Assembly (NCBI RefSeq): GCF_938030145.1
Contig: NZ_CALHGM010000032.1
Span: 1 to 64,000 of the forward strand
Direction: 5' to 3'
Length of the DNA: 64,000 nucleotides
DNA from: an uncultured Campylobacter sp.
GTDB taxonomy: Bacteria > Campylobacterota > Campylobacteria > Campylobacterales > Campylobacteraceae
Made by a program: the position numbers and the translations under genes. Each line of letters opens with the position of its first letter. The first letter of the stretch is position 1. Below the pieces are notes generated by a model that saw only the letters and a program-made list of their open reading frames with translations, ran no database searches and had not been told where the DNA came from. Positions 44,294 to 54,307 of the stretch are shown one piece after another.

Positions 44294-45526
44294 TTAAAAT
44301 TCCGAGTATTTCTGATAGTCGATCTGCGCGGAGTTTTTGTTGATCGTATCGACCGTAGCTTCGGCGATCGCCAGCTCCTCGTTGGTAGGGATTACAAGCG
44401 TTTTGATTTTGCTATCCGCCGCACTTAAATTTCTAATCGAGCCGGTATTTTTTGCGTTTTTTGTCGCATCGATTTCGATGCCGATATGAGCGAGCTTCTC
44501 GCAGACATTTTGCCTAAAATGCGGTGCATTCTCGCCGATACCGCCGGTAAAGATCAAAGCGTCCACTCGCCCAAGCACGGCGTAATACGCTCCGATCATC
44601 TTAACGACGCTGTACACGAGCATCTCAAACGCAAGTTTCGCGCGCGGCTCGCCGCCTTCCATCTTTTCATATACCTTTCGCAGATCGCTTGCGCCGCAGA
44701 TGCCCAAAAGCCCGCTTTTTTTGTTCATTATGACGTCCATATCCTGCGCGTTGTAGCCCGCGACGCGCTCGATGTATGGGATGATCGCAGGATCGATCGA
44801 GCCGCATCTGGTGCCCATGATGATGCCTTCAAGCGGCGTTAGCCCCATCGAGGTGTCGATGCACTTGCCGTTTTCTATGGCGCTCACGCTCGAGCCGTTG
44901 CCGAGATGTAGCGTAATGGCGTTGAAGTTTTCGTATTTTTTACGCAAAAATTTCGCCCCCATCGTCGAGACGAACCAATGCGACGTGCCGTGCGCGCCGT
45001 AGCGACGAACCTTATATTTTTCGTAGAATTCATACGGCAGCGCGTACATATACGCATAAGGCGGGATGCTTTGATGAAAGATCGTATCAAAAACCGCGAC
45101 GTTTGGAATTTTCGGAGCTATTTTGAGGCAGGATTTGATGCCCGCTAAATTTGCGGGATTGTGTAGCGGCGCAAGCGGCGCAAGCTCGGCGATTTTAGCC
45201 ATTACGTCATCATCTATGAGCGCGGGAGCGTCGAAATAATCCGCACCTTGGACTATTCTATGCCCGATGCCGCCTACTTGAGTTAGATCGTTGATTACTC
45301 CGCTTTGTTTTAAAAGATCAATCGCAATCGCAATCGCGGTTTCGTGATTTGGAATTTGCTCGTTTTCAACTTTTATGCTTCGTCCATTGGCGCAATTGAT
45401 GCTTCCGCTTGCGTGCGTCGAGCCGATCTCCTCGATGAGCCCACTTGCGATGCAAGCGTGATTTAGCATATCGTGGAATTTAAATTTAACCGAGCTCGAG
45501 CCGGAATTTATGACTAGGATATCCAT
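44294..45526 (-). CDS. ackA: Acetate kinase
   Basis: 410 residues. Reaction: acetyl phosphate plus ADP to acetate plus ATP. Family motifs: MDILVINSGSSSVKFKF, GIGHRIVQGADYF, TIFHQSIPPYAYMYALP, YGAHGTSHWFVS, ITLHLGNGSSVSAI, STGL-equivalent TSMGLTPLEGIIMGTRCGSIDPA split over the loop, and IFTGGIGENAPH. Downstream of pta with a one-base overlap (TAATG), so translationally coupled. With Pta it makes ATP from acetyl-CoA or activates acetate. Confidence 0.95.
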   Translation of the reverse strand: MDILVINSGSSSVKFKFHDMLNHACIASGLIEEIGSTHASGSINCANGRSIKVENEQIPNHETAIAIAIDLLKQSGVINDLTQVGGIGHRIVQGADYFDAPALIDDDVMAKIAELAPLAPLHNPANLAGIKSCLKIAPKIPNVAVFDTIFHQSIPPYAYMYALPYEFYEKYKVRRYGAHGTSHWFVSTMGAKFLRKKYENFNAITLHLGNGSSVSAIENGKCIDTSMGLTPLEGIIMGTRCGSIDPAIIPYIERVAGYNAQDMDVIMNKKSGLLGICGASDLRKVYEKMEGGEPRAKLAFEMLVYSVVKMIGAYYAVLGRVDALIFTGGIGENAPHFRQNVCEKLAHIGIEIDATKNAKNTGSIRNLSAADSKIKTLVIPTNEELAIAEATVDTINKNSAQIDYQKYSEF

Positions 45527-47124
45527 TAATTCTCTCCCGCTTGAATTGCGCTGATAAGTATCGTGTTTACGATATCGGCGACCTTGCAGCCGCGACTTAG
45601 ATCGTTTACCGGCTTTTTTAAGCCCTGTAAAATCGGTCCGATCGCCACGGCGCCTGCGGTGCGCTGCACGGCCTTATAACAGATATTTCCGCAGTTAAGA
45701 TCGGGGAAGATAAATACGTTCGCGCGCCCTGCGACCGCAGAGCCCGGCATCTTTTTCTTAGCGACCGCTGCATCGACTGCGGCATCGAATTGCAGCGGTC
45801 CGTCGATTAAAAGCTCCGGCGCCTTTTCGCGCGCTTTTTGCGTCGCAGTTTTTATGAATTCCACGCTATCGCCGCTGCCGCTATCGCCGCTGGAGTAGCT
45901 TAGCATCGCCACGCGCGGCTCAAGCCCGAACGCCTTTGCGGTCGCGGCGCTTGAGATCGCGATACCTGCCAGATACTCTGCGCTCGGGCTCGGCGCTACG
46001 GCGCAGTCGGCAAAAAGCAGAGCCTGCGTATCCAGGCACATTATAAACGCACCGCTAACGGTTGCGATGCCCGGCTTGGTCTTGATGATCTGAAGCGCGG
46101 GGCGGATCGTCTCCGCAGTAGTCGTGCCGGCACCGCTTACCATCGCATCAGCTAGCCCTTCATACACTAGCATCGTGCCGAAGTAGGTGCGATCGCGCAC
46201 TAAATCGCGCGCCTGCGCCTCGCTCATACCCTTTGCCTTGCGAAGTTCATAAAGATCGCGCGCAAATTTTTCCAAGCTCGCATCCGTCTGCGGATCTAAA
46301 ATTTTAACGCCGCTTAGATCGAGACCTAGCTTGCTTGCGCTTTTTTGCACTTCGTCTTGCCGCCCCAGAAGGATCAAATTTGCCGCGCCGCTTTGCTTTA
46401 TAATCGCGGCCGCGCGTAGAATTCTCTCATCGTCGCTTTCGGGCAGTACGACGGTTTTAACGTTCGCGCGAGCCTTTGCGTAGAGCTTGCTTTCAAATTT
46501 CAACGGAGTTAGAATTTCACAGCGTGTGGAGTTTGCAGCGTCCGTGAAGTAGCTTTTGTCGGCAACGACTTTATCAAGCTCTATCGCGCCGCTTTCGCAA
46601 GCGAAATTTTCGTCGTGAAATTTTGCATCGCTTTCGCAGGCAGAATTTTTACCGCAAAGCTCCGATTTTTTAGAATTTGCACCCTCTTGTGCAGGTCTTA
46701 GCGCGGAAAATGAAATTTTATCCTCATATATGCTGGCAAAGCTTACCGCTTTTGCTGCGGTGATCAAGCGCGTGCCGATGCGCGCGGCAATTTCGTTAGG
46801 ATAAAATCCGCAAACTGGGATATTTAGATCCTTTGCGATTTGTAAATTTAGCTCGCGCAGATCAGCTCCCGCTACGCCGCGAACCAGCACAAAATTACAC
46901 TGCTTTAGGATCTGTGCAAAGCGTTCTATCGCCGCTTTTCGCACGCGCTCATCCTGCCCATCCGCGAGCGCTTTTTCAAGCTCGCTCCTGCTAAAAAGGG
47001 CATTGTCGCCAGCGATGCAAAGTTGCAAAACGTTGTGAAAGCTCATGGATAAAATTTTATCTAGTTTTTTTAGCTCGGATTGATAGGCGGCGGGTTCGTC
47101 GCATAGGAGCAAAATTCCGTTCAT
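45526..47124 (-). CDS. pta: Phosphate acetyltransferase with an in-frame insertion
   Basis: 532 residues. Reaction: acetyl-CoA plus phosphate to acetyl phosphate plus CoA. The catalytic C-terminal PTA_PTB domain (about 210-530) includes VVLPESDDERILRAA, DRTYFGTMLVYEGLADAMVSG, SYSSGDSGSGDSV and FPDLNCGNICYKAVQR. An N-terminal regulatory domain precedes it. Residues about 145-200 (DNA 46525-46692) are a low-complexity link with a repeated ACESDAKF / ACESGAIE element, joining the two domains; its DNA is rich in GAAATTTT words. AAAGGA precedes the ATG. First gene of pta-ackA. Confidence 0.94.
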   Translation of the reverse strand: MNGILLLCDEPAAYQSELKKLDKILSMSFHNVLQLCIAGDNALFSRSELEKALADGQDERVRKAAIERFAQILKQCNFVLVRGVAGADLRELNLQIAKDLNIPVCGFYPNEIAARIGTRLITAAKAVSFASIYEDKISFSALRPAQEGANSKKSELCGKNSACESDAKFHDENFACESGAIELDKVVADKSYFTDAANSTRCEILTPLKFESKLYAKARANVKTVVLPESDDERILRAAAIIKQSGAANLILLGRQDEVQKSASKLGLDLSGVKILDPQTDASLEKFARDLYELRKAKGMSEAQARDLVRDRTYFGTMLVYEGLADAMVSGAGTTTAETIRPALQIIKTKPGIATVSGAFIMCLDTQALLFADCAVAPSPSAEYLAGIAISSAATAKAFGLEPRVAMLSYSSGDSGSGDSVEFIKTATQKAREKAPELLIDGPLQFDAAVDAAVAKKKMPGSAVAGRANVFIFPDLNCGNICYKAVQRTAGAVAIGPILQGLKKPVNDLSRGCKVADIVNTILISAIQAGEN

Positions 47125-47236
47125 CGGTTGATCCTTTGAAATAAGATAGGCAATTGTAGCAAAATTTTGCTTGCGTGTTAATCAAAGATTTATCGTGAGG
47201 GTTTAGAATTTGGTAACTTTCAACAAAGGAGCGCAC

Positions 47237-47956
47237 ATGAAAAATTTAGTGATTTTGGCTCTTTTAGTGAGCCTCGCCGCGGCGAAAATCAACATAAACG
47301 AAGCTAGTCGCTACGAGCTGATGACGATCGGCGGACTTGATGCGGGTAGGGCGGATATGCTTATGCAATACCGCCAAAAGCGCGAAATTTCAAGTGCAGA
47401 TGAGCTAAAGGGCATCAACGGCTTTGCAAGTTACGATACCGCTAAACTGCAGAAGAGCTTTGAAATATCGCCTAGAGCTAACGTGCAGCAGCCGGTGCAG
47501 CCTGAGCGCGATATAGTCGTGGTCGAAAAGACCCGCACCCGCACGGTTTACGGAGGCTCTACTTACAAACGCGTTGAAAATTACGGCAATGGCATCACGA
47601 TCACAGAGACCGGCACTTTACCGCCACCTCCTCCGCGAGGATATGGTAGGCACGGCGACATGATGCCGCCTCCTCCTCCGCCTCCTGGCGGTATGCCACC
47701 ACCTCCGCACGGAGGTATAAAACCGCCACCTCCACCGCCACCTCCGCGCGATGATTATTCTCGCAGGAGAAGTTCTAATAGTATGAGCGATAGCGAAATC
47801 GGCGGAAGCTCGCGCCGTAACATGCCGGTGCCTATGCATATGGGAACGATCCGCTCGAAAAGATCCAGTAGCGTCACAAGCTTCGGCGACTGCGATCCGC
47901 AAAGCGGTAACTGCGCTAGCGTGGGCGTAGGCGTGCAGGTAGATAGAGGGTTTTAA
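47237..47956 (+). CDS. ComEA-like helix-hairpin-helix protein with polyproline tail
   Basis: 239 residues from ATG 47237, chosen because AAGGAG lies 6 bases before it and a signal peptide (MKNLVILALLVSLAAA) starts there. The mature protein opens with a ComEA-type HhH domain: ININEASRYELMTIGG, ADMLMQYRQKREISSADELK, INGF. Residues about 125-175 are runs of 5-8 prolines separated by Gly/Met/His (RGYGRHGDMM, GGM, HGGIK). The tail is Ser/Arg-rich with CDPQSGNC, possibly a disulfide. ComEA proteins bind incoming DNA in transformation; the polyproline tail is unusual. Confidence 0.75.
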   Translation: MKNLVILALLVSLAAAKININEASRYELMTIGGLDAGRADMLMQYRQKREISSADELKGINGFASYDTAKLQKSFEISPRANVQQPVQPERDIVVVEKTRTRTVYGGSTYKRVENYGNGITITETGTLPPPPPRGYGRHGDMMPPPPPPPGGMPPPPHGGIKPPPPPPPPRDDYSRRRSSNSMSDSEIGGSSRRNMPVPMHMGTIRSKRSSSVTSFGDCDPQSGNCASVGVGVQVDRGF

Positions 47957-47968
47957 AATTTAATTTAT

Positions 47969-48009
47969 GCGGGCGGAATTTTAGGATTTTAAATCGAGAT
48001 TCCGCCCGC
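47969..48009 (+). terminator. Strong hairpin after the HhH gene
   Basis: An 11-base perfect stem GCGGGCGGAAT / ATTCCGCCCGC (47969-48009) with a 19-base loop, 12 bases after the stop. The following CCTAAATTT is not a clear U tract. Confidence 0.5.
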
Positions 48010-48398
48010 CCTAAATTTACGGCTAAATTTTAAAATTTCGTAACGTAGAATTTAAAATTTACACAGGAGTTGCTCTGCGCTACGATAAAATTTCAAAGAA
48101 TTTTGTAAATTTAATCTAGCCTCGCGTGGTAAAATTTCAAGCCAAAATTTTACGTTAAAACCGATGCACCGCGTTTTGTCATGATAAAACCTCGCGCCTT
48201 AAAATTTTAAATATGAAAATCCAGCCGCATTATAAATTTTAAATTCGCCTTTTCTACTCTTGCTAAATTCCAAAATTTTGCCCCCGTCTTGCTACTATTA
48301 AATTTTAAATTCGACCCGATTTAGCGCCTAAAATTCGTGAAATTTAATTTACAAAATAATATAATCACAAAATTATTCCAACGAAACAGGATGGGCGT
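48010..48398. repeat. AAATTT-rich intergenic region upstream of ilvI
   Basis: Contains at least ten AAATTT or AAAATTTT cores in under 400 bases, with flanks CGCCTTAAAATTTTAAAT and GGTAAAATTTCAAGCC. ATAATATAATCACAAAATTATTCC near 48,355-48,380 gives a possible -10 for ilvI. No gene seen. Confidence 0.5.
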
Positions 48399-50093
48399 AT
48401 GAAAGAAATTAGCGGATCGCAGATGATCGTGGAGGCGTTGCGGCAGGAGGGGGTCGAGGTGGTTTTCGGCTACCCGGGCGGCGCGGCGCTGAATATTTAT
48501 GATGAAATTTACAAACAAAAATACTTCAGACACATTTTGGTGCGCCACGAGCAAGCCGCAGCGATGGCTGCGGACGGATATGCGCGCGCTAGCGGCAAGG
48601 TCGGCGTGGCAGTCGTTACAAGCGGACCGGGTTTTACTAACGCGCTTACGGGGCTTGCTACGGCGTATAGCGACAGCATCCCGATCGTGCTTATTAGTGG
48701 GCAGGTGGCGACCTCGCTTATTGGCACCGACGCCTTTCAGGAGATCGATGCGATCGGAATTTCACGCCCCTGCGTCAAGCACAACTATCTAGTTAAAACG
48801 ATAGAAGAGCTGCCTAGAATTTTAAAAGAGGCTTTTTACATCGCTCGTAGCGGCAGACCTGGACCCGTGCACGTTGATATTCCCAAAGACGTAACGGCGA
48901 AGCTTGGCATTTTTGAATATCCTAGCGAAATCAAGATGCAAACTTACAAGCCGAATTATAAGGGCAATGGAGGGCAGATCAAAAAAACCGTCGAGTTAAT
49001 CGCAAGCTGCAAAAAGCCTATCCTCTACATCGGCGGCGGCGTCATCAGTGCCGGCGCAAGCGAGCTGGTGCGCGAGCTTAGCGAGTTTGCGCAGATCCCG
49101 GTCGTTGAAACCCTTATGGCGCTGGGGGCTATGCGAAGCGATGATAAAAACCGCCTCGGTATGGTCGGTATGCATGGCAGCTACGCCGCAAATATGGCGC
49201 TTAGCGAGTCGGATCTGATAATCTGCTTGGGCGCGAGATTTGACGATCGCGTCACCGGAAAGCTAAGTGAATTCGGCAAAAACGCAAAGATCATCCACGT
49301 CGATATCGATCCTAGCTCGATCTCAAAGATTATAAATGCGGATTATCCGATCGTGGGCGACGTGAAATCGGTGCTAGAGGAGATGCTGCCTCGCATTAAA
49401 AACGAGGTCAACCCTCAAAATTTCGAGCAGTGGCGGGAGCTCATCCGCAAATACGATGAAATTCACCCGCTTAAATTTAACGACAGCGATGAAATTTTAA
49501 AGCCGCAGTGGGTTATACAAAGTACCGCAAAAATCGCGGGCGAGGACGCTATCATCGCTACGGACGTGGGGCAGCATCAGATGTGGGTCGCGCAGTTTTA
49601 TCCGTTTTGCAAGCCGCGCACGCTGCTAAGTAGCGGCGGGCAGGGCACGATGGGATACGGCCTGCCCGCGGCATTGGGCGCGAAGGCCTATGCGGGAGAT
49701 AGACCGGTTATAAATTTCAGCGGCGACGGCTCGATTTTGATGAATATCCAAGAGCTGATGACTGCGAGCGCGAGCGGTCTAAACGTCGTAAATATCGTAT
49801 TAAACAACAATTTCTTAGGCATGGTGCGGCAGTGGCAGAGCCTGTTTTACGGGCAGCGTTTCTCATCGACCGATCTTAGCTCGCAGCCCGATTTTGTGAA
49901 AATTGCGGAGGGCTTCGGCGGCGTAGGCTTTAGCGTTAGCACTAAAGCGGAATTTGAAGACGCGCTGAAGCAGGCTCTTGCGAGCAAGAAAGTAAGCGTC
50001 ATCGAGGCTAAGATCGATCGCTTCGAAAACGTCTGGCCGATGGTGCCCGCAGGCGGCGCGCTTTATAATATGATTTTTGAGCAGGAGTCGTAA
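48399..50093 (+). CDS. ilvI: Acetolactate synthase, large subunit
   Basis: 564 residues. ThDP-dependent condensation of two pyruvates to 2-acetolactate (or pyruvate with 2-oxobutyrate), first common step of branched-chain amino acid synthesis. N-terminal PYR domain: [15 protein letters not shown] and the catalytic glutamate in [16 protein letters not shown]. Central FAD/DHAP domain: [12 protein letters not shown]-terminal PP domain: the ThDP motif [15 protein letters not shown] ending in [13 protein letters not shown]. The small subunit gene follows by 2 bases. Named ilvI here; some annotations would use ilvB. Confidence 0.95.
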   Translation: MKEISGSQMIVEALRQEGVEVVFGYPGGAALNIYDEIYKQKYFRHILVRHEQAAAMAADGYARASGKVGVAVVTSGPGFTNALTGLATAYSDSIPIVLISGQVATSLIGTDAFQEIDAIGISRPCVKHNYLVKTIEELPRILKEAFYIARSGRPGPVHVDIPKDVTAKLGIFEYPSEIKMQTYKPNYKGNGGQIKKTVELIASCKKPILYIGGGVISAGASELVRELSEFAQIPVVETLMALGAMRSDDKNRLGMVGMHGSYAANMALSESDLIICLGARFDDRVTGKLSEFGKNAKIIHVDIDPSSISKIINADYPIVGDVKSVLEEMLPRIKNEVNPQNFEQWRELIRKYDEIHPLKFNDSDEILKPQWVIQSTAKIAGEDAIIATDVGQHQMWVAQFYPFCKPRTLLSSGGQGTMGYGLPAALGAKAYAGDRPVINFSGDGSILMNIQELMTASASGLNVVNIVLNNNFLGMVRQWQSLFYGQRFSSTDLSSQPDFVKIAEGFGGVGFSVSTKAEFEDALKQALASKKVSVIEAKIDRFENVWPMVPAGGALYNMIFEQES

Positions 50094-50095
50094 GG

Positions 50096-50566
50096 ATGAA
50101 TAGCATAAGAAGAGTAATATCGGTCGTCGTTACCGATGAGCACGGCGTTTTGTCGCGAATCTCGGGGCTTTTTGCGGGGCGCGGCTATAATATCGACAGC
50201 CTTACCGTTGCACCGATCCCAAATACCGGCCTATCGCGCCTTAGCATCGTCACTTCGGGCGATGAGCGCGTCATAGAGCAGATCACTAAGCAGCTTCATA
50301 AGCTGATCCCCGTCTACAAGGTCATCGATGATGCAAAATTTGTCGAAAAGGAGATGGTTTTGGTAAAGATCGCGCTGGGCGAAAATTTAGCGGGGCTTGA
50401 TGCCGTTTTAAAAGCCTACAACGGCAGCATCGCAAACAGCGACGACAGCAAGATCGTCATCATGGCGTGCGACGACGCAGACCGCATCGACGGATTTTTA
50501 AAGACGATAAAAAAATACAATCCGATCGACGTCGTCCGCGGCGGCAGCGTCGCGCTGGATATGTAA
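50096..50566 (+). CDS. ilvH: Acetolactate synthase, small regulatory subunit
   Basis: 156 residues. An N-terminal ACT domain (RRVISVVVTDEHGVLSRISGLFAGRGYNIDSL read in two parts) followed by the ALS small-subunit C-terminal domain (VRGGSVALDM at the end). It confers valine feedback inhibition and activates the large subunit. Its start lies 2 bases after the ilvI stop, with AGGAG inside the ilvI end, so translation is coupled. Confidence 0.95.
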   Translation: MNSIRRVISVVVTDEHGVLSRISGLFAGRGYNIDSLTVAPIPNTGLSRLSIVTSGDERVIEQITKQLHKLIPVYKVIDDAKFVEKEMVLVKIALGENLAGLDAVLKAYNGSIANSDDSKIVIMACDDADRIDGFLKTIKKYNPIDVVRGGSVALDM

Positions 50567-50597
50567 GCGGCGATAAAATTTAATCAAAGGAGCGCAA

Positions 50598-51548
50598 ATG
50601 AAATTATCTAAAATTGCTGAAATTTTAAATATAGAGCTTAGCGGAGCGGACGCGGAGATTACCGCGATAAATTCGCTTCAAAACGCAAGGCAAAGCGAGC
50701 TGAGCTACTGCGATAGCGACAAAAACGAGAAATTTTTATCCGCCACCAAAGCAGCCGCCGTGCTGGTAAAGTGCGGCACTGCGGTTCCAAACGGCGTGCG
50801 AGCGTTGGAGTGCGAAAACCCGCATCTAGCCTTTGCGATCTTAAGCGCGCATTTTGCCAAGCCGCTCATTCGCAGCGGCACGCCCGCAAAGATCGCCGCT
50901 AGCGCGCAGATCGGGCAGAACGTGCATATCGGCGTAAATTCCACGATCGGCGAGGATTGCGTCATTTCAAGCGGCGCGTATATCGGCGATGACGTGCATA
51001 TCGGAAGCGGCTGCGTGATCCACGCAAACGCCGTCATCTACAACGACGCGATCATCGGCGAGCGCTGCATAATCCACGCAAACGCCGTTATCGGAAGCGA
51101 CGGCTTCGGCTACGCGCACACCAAAACGGGCGAGCACGTTAAAATTTATCACAATGGCAACGTCGTGCTGCAAGACGAGGTTGAGATCGGCGCGTGCACG
51201 ACGATCGATCGCGCGGTATTCGGCTCGACGATCGTTAAACGCGGCAGCAAGATCGACAATCTCGTTCAGATTGGGCACAACTGCGAGCTCGGGCAAAACT
51301 GCCTCATCGTCTCTCAAGTTGGGCTTGCGGGCTCGACGACGCTCGGGCGCAACGTCGTGATGGGCGGACAGAGCGGCAGCGGCGGGCACGTAAGCGTAGG
51401 TGATTTCGCTCAGATCGCGGCGCGCGGTGGCATAAGTAAGGATCTGGCGGGCGGCAAAAACTACGCAGGGCATCCTATAATGGAGCTTAGCGAGTGGTTT
51501 AAGCTGCAGGCTAAGATCGTTAGATTTTTTAAAGATAAAAAGCACTAG
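50598..51548 (+). CDS. lpxD: UDP-3-O-acylglucosamine N-acyltransferase LpxD
   Basis: 316 residues. N-terminal uridine-binding domain (about 1-95, [15 protein letters not shown] ... [13 protein letters not shown]) followed by a left-handed beta-helix of hexapeptide repeats (about 98-280: [20 protein letters not shown] and so on). The catalytic-histidine motif is [15 protein letters not shown]. It adds the second acyl chain to UDP-3-O-acylglucosamine in lipid A synthesis. AAAGGAG precedes the ATG, 31 bases after ilvH; co-transcription with ilvIH is likely, as in other Campylobacter. Confidence 0.95.
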   Translation: MKLSKIAEILNIELSGADAEITAINSLQNARQSELSYCDSDKNEKFLSATKAAAVLVKCGTAVPNGVRALECENPHLAFAILSAHFAKPLIRSGTPAKIAASAQIGQNVHIGVNSTIGEDCVISSGAYIGDDVHIGSGCVIHANAVIYNDAIIGERCIIHANAVIGSDGFGYAHTKTGEHVKIYHNGNVVLQDEVEIGACTTIDRAVFGSTIVKRGSKIDNLVQIGHNCELGQNCLIVSQVGLAGSTTLGRNVVMGGQSGSGGHVSVGDFAQIAARGGISKDLAGGKNYAGHPIMELSEWFKLQAKIVRFFKDKKH

Positions 51549-51934
51549 CCGTTTTGCCTTGGCTGACTTGCCTTGATTGGTTCGGTCGATCGGCTTGATT
51601 TGATCGTTTTGATCGTTCGCTCTGATCGACTCCTCTAGACAGCTTGATTTAATCGGTTCGCGTCGTTTCAGTGAAGTTTGAGATCGCCAGGCAGTTGGTG
51701 ATTGTGGAGTGGTTTGCGTTGCCGTTTGTGCTTTGATGTATTTTGTAATCGCTGTGGCGGTAAATTTTGCCCTTTTATCGGCGAAATTCTGCCCGCGCCA
51801 TTCTTTGTCGTGTGCTTGCTTCGCGGGTGCGGTAGAATTTGCTCTGCTAGTTTGAGCTGCGTTTGTTAGCAGTCATTGCGGCCGAGCTTTACGAGCGCTT
51901 TTAAATCAGTGAAAATTTAATTAAAGGAAAAACG
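51549..51934. other. Gap with TTGATCG-type repeats
   Basis: Between about 51,570 and 51,665 the words TTGATTGG, TCGATCGG, TTGATTTGATCG, TTTTGATCG and TCTGATCG recur at short, irregular distance. The rest is unremarkable. No gene seen. Confidence 0.45.
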
Positions 51935-52552
51935 ATGATAGAGATGTTTTTATGCTCCTATTTTGCGGGCGCGGCGACGCTTTTTGAGGATTTTGCCGAA
52001 CAAAATATCCGCACCAAGGAGGTGCTTTTTATCCCGACCGCCGCAAACGTAGAGGAGTACCGGGACTACGTGGACGAGGCGAAAGAGGCGTTTTCTAAAA
52101 TGGGCTTTACGCTTCAAATTTTAGACGTTTCCAAAGCGAGCGAGGCCGAAGCGAAGGCGAAGATCGGCGCGGCGCAGGTGCTTTACGTAAGCGGCGGCAA
52201 CACCTTTTATCTTTTGCGCGAGCTTAAAAAGAAAGGTCTTGCTAGCCTCATCGCAGATCGCGTCCGAAGCGGCGAGCTCGTGTACGTGGGCGAGTCGGCT
52301 GGCGCGATGATCGCCGCACCCAGCGTGGAGTACGCAGTCATGATGGACGATGGGGGCGACTACGAAGCTGCGGCGCAAACTGGGCTAGATCTTGTTAAAT
52401 TCTATCCAGTAGTACACTACGGCGAGGAGCCCTTCGTGCAAAGCACGGCTGAAATTTTAAAAGCTTACGGCGGCAAGTTAAAATTGGCGCCGATAAATAA
52501 CGCCGAAGCGATCGCGGTGCACGGCGATAAATTTAAAATTTTAGGACGGTAA
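51935..52552 (+). CDS. Peptidase E-like (S51) protein
   Basis: 205 residues with a class I glutamine amidotransferase-like fold. Seen: VLFIPTAANVEEYRDYVDEA, VLYVSGGNTFYLLRELK (the conserved GGN) and the nucleophile elbow VYVGESAGAMIAAPSVEY with Ser in GxSAGA. S51 enzymes are cytoplasmic dipeptidases that cleave Asp-X bonds; related cyanophycinases share the fold. The substrate here is not determined. AAAGGA lies 5-6 bases before the ATG. Downstream of lpxD but separated by about 390 bases. Confidence 0.82.
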   Translation: MIEMFLCSYFAGAATLFEDFAEQNIRTKEVLFIPTAANVEEYRDYVDEAKEAFSKMGFTLQILDVSKASEAEAKAKIGAAQVLYVSGGNTFYLLRELKKKGLASLIADRVRSGELVYVGESAGAMIAAPSVEYAVMMDDGGDYEAAAQTGLDLVKFYPVVHYGEEPFVQSTAEILKAYGGKLKLAPINNAEAIAVHGDKFKILGR

Positions 52553-52689
52553 ACTGCGGCGTAAAAGTAAAATTTAGTAATTAAACGCTTCGTAAAATTT
52601 ACGCTTATATTTTCGCATAGGGCTGCGAGGTGGAATTTGAGCTTAGGTGCGGCAAGCCGCTAACGAATAAATTTAATCAAAGGATCAAA

Positions 52690-53268
52690 ATGAAAATACT
52701 ACTTATTAACGGTGGGGCGCCGTTTAACGGCAATGGCGGCAAGCTAAGCAAAACCTTGCACGAGCTAGCCAAAAATACGCTGGAAGCCCTAGGGCACGAA
52801 ACGCGCGAAACTACGATACATGAGGGCTACGACCTAGAGGGCGAGGTAGAGAAATTTCTATGGATGGATGCCGTGATCTGGCAGATGCCCGCGTGGTGGA
52901 TGGGCGAGCCTTGGCTAGTCAAAAAATACATGGACGAGGTGTTTATGGGCGGCATAGGCAAGATAGTGGCAAACGACGGACGGCACAGCGCAAGCCCAAA
53001 CGACGGCTACGGCACGGGTGGACTGATAAAGGGCAAATCGCACATGCTAAGCGTCACTTGGAATGCGCCGCTTCAGGCGTTTGAGAAGCCGGGCGATTTT
53101 TTCGAGGGCGTGGGCGTGGACGGCGTTTATCTGCATTTTCATAAGGCAAATGAGTTTTTAGGCACGAAAAGGCTGCCTACTTTTATGTGTAACGACGTCG
53201 TTAAAAACCCGGACGTAGAGCGTTTTATGAGAGATTACGAAGCGCATCTAAAAAGGGTTTTCGGCTAG
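52690..53268 (+). CDS. mdaB: NAD(P)H:quinone oxidoreductase MdaB
   Basis: 192 residues from ATG 52690, preferred over 52630 because AAAGGAT lies 7 bases upstream and family members start MKILLINGG. Flavodoxin-like fold: LLINGGAPFNGNGGKLS, WMDAVIWQMPAWWMGEPWLVKKY and the late GVDGVYLHFHKANEFLG. In Helicobacter and Campylobacter MdaB reduces quinones by two electrons with FAD, protecting against oxidative stress. Monocistronic by context, 137 bases after the peptidase E-like gene. Confidence 0.9.
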   Translation: MKILLINGGAPFNGNGGKLSKTLHELAKNTLEALGHETRETTIHEGYDLEGEVEKFLWMDAVIWQMPAWWMGEPWLVKKYMDEVFMGGIGKIVANDGRHSASPNDGYGTGGLIKGKSHMLSVTWNAPLQAFEKPGDFFEGVGVDGVYLHFHKANEFLGTKRLPTFMCNDVVKNPDVERFMRDYEAHLKRVFG

Positions 53269-53839
53269 CCTTGACGGCCTCAAACGAGTTTATCTGCTCG
53301 TAGTACAGCGCCAGATGGGCTAAAACGGATTATAAAATCGCTTCTTAAGCCGGATATTACGGCGCTTGTGAAATTTTAAAATAATGCCAAGCAGTACTTG
53401 TTCGAGTGTGGCTCGCGACGCGCGAGGTTTTCGTAAATCGCGAGATTCGAGCTTTGCTCGGCTGATTGACACTGCGTGATGTGAAGGAGGTGTGAAATTT
53501 GAAGTCTTGCGGCGCGCGATTTATGCAGTCACTATATAAAATTTCATACGGCTGTCGCAGCTTTTAAGTCTGTGCGAAATAAAACTTGCGAAACGACGTG
53601 GCATTTTGCGATCGTTTTAAATTTTGCAAATGCGCTGTATTTTAGCTCGGCGCGAGATAAAATTTTACGCGGCGCACTTTTATGTGATGTATGCGTCTGG
53701 CTTGCCGTTGCTCGTTAGTGCCATGTCAGCGAGTGCCTAAGCATGGATGAGTGCGATGGCTGGCTCGTGTAACTATTAGCGTGCCGTTCAGTGCTGCTAG
53801 TGGCTTTAAGAGGCGCGATGTGTATTTACAGGGGAAGAG
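53269..53839. other. Gap, no gene supported
   Basis: About 570 bases with GC-rich and AT-rich patches, for example GCGCGCGATTTATG and AAATTTTAAAATAATG. No open frame with a ribosome site. It may include the promoter of the broken gene that follows. Confidence 0.45.
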
Positions 53840-54307
53840 ATGCTAAAAATCGATATGCTTGAGTTTTTTCGCTAGGGCGAGTTTGCTGACGTAAAAAGCG
53901 GCTTGAGCTGCGCGCAGATCGCCTCGATGTTTGGCCCTGCGGATGCGAGCTTTAAGAGCGCGGGGGCTGAAATTTTAAGATACGGCGCCTTTGAGTTTCA
54001 CTTTTTTCGGGACGAAATTTTTATGATCTTTTCGGATCATTTCAGAAGTGAGCCTCTTGATTTCGGCGGCGCAAGGGCGCGGCAAATCGAAATCGAGCCT
54101 TGGATATTATCGGGCTGTCCTGCCCCCATCGATCTTGCGGCAGTGAAAGGCGCTTTAAATCGTGAGCGGATCGAGTATCGCGAGCGCGCAACGGATGAGG
54201 GTTTGAAGCTAGACTTAAGCAGCGGCGTCACGCTTGCGTTTGAAAGCTTGATCGGGTTGGGCGAGCCCCACGGATACGAGCTTGCCGCATTTTGGATGAA
54301 ATTTTAG
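53840..54307 (+). pseudogene. Hypothetical gene with an in-frame TAG near its start
   Basis: From ATG 53840 (GGGGAAGAG upstream) the frame reads MLKIDMLEFFR, then TAG at 53873-53875, then GEFADVKSGLSCAQIASMFG and on to a stop at 54307. The part after the stop has the common K-x-G-x-S/T-xxxIxxxFG opening of small hypothetical proteins, normally preceded by F-L-x-G-x-F. A single change (TGG or CAG to TAG) explains it. Restart at the TTG at 53903 is possible but has no ribosome site. About 155 residues if read through; function unknown. Confidence 0.6.
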
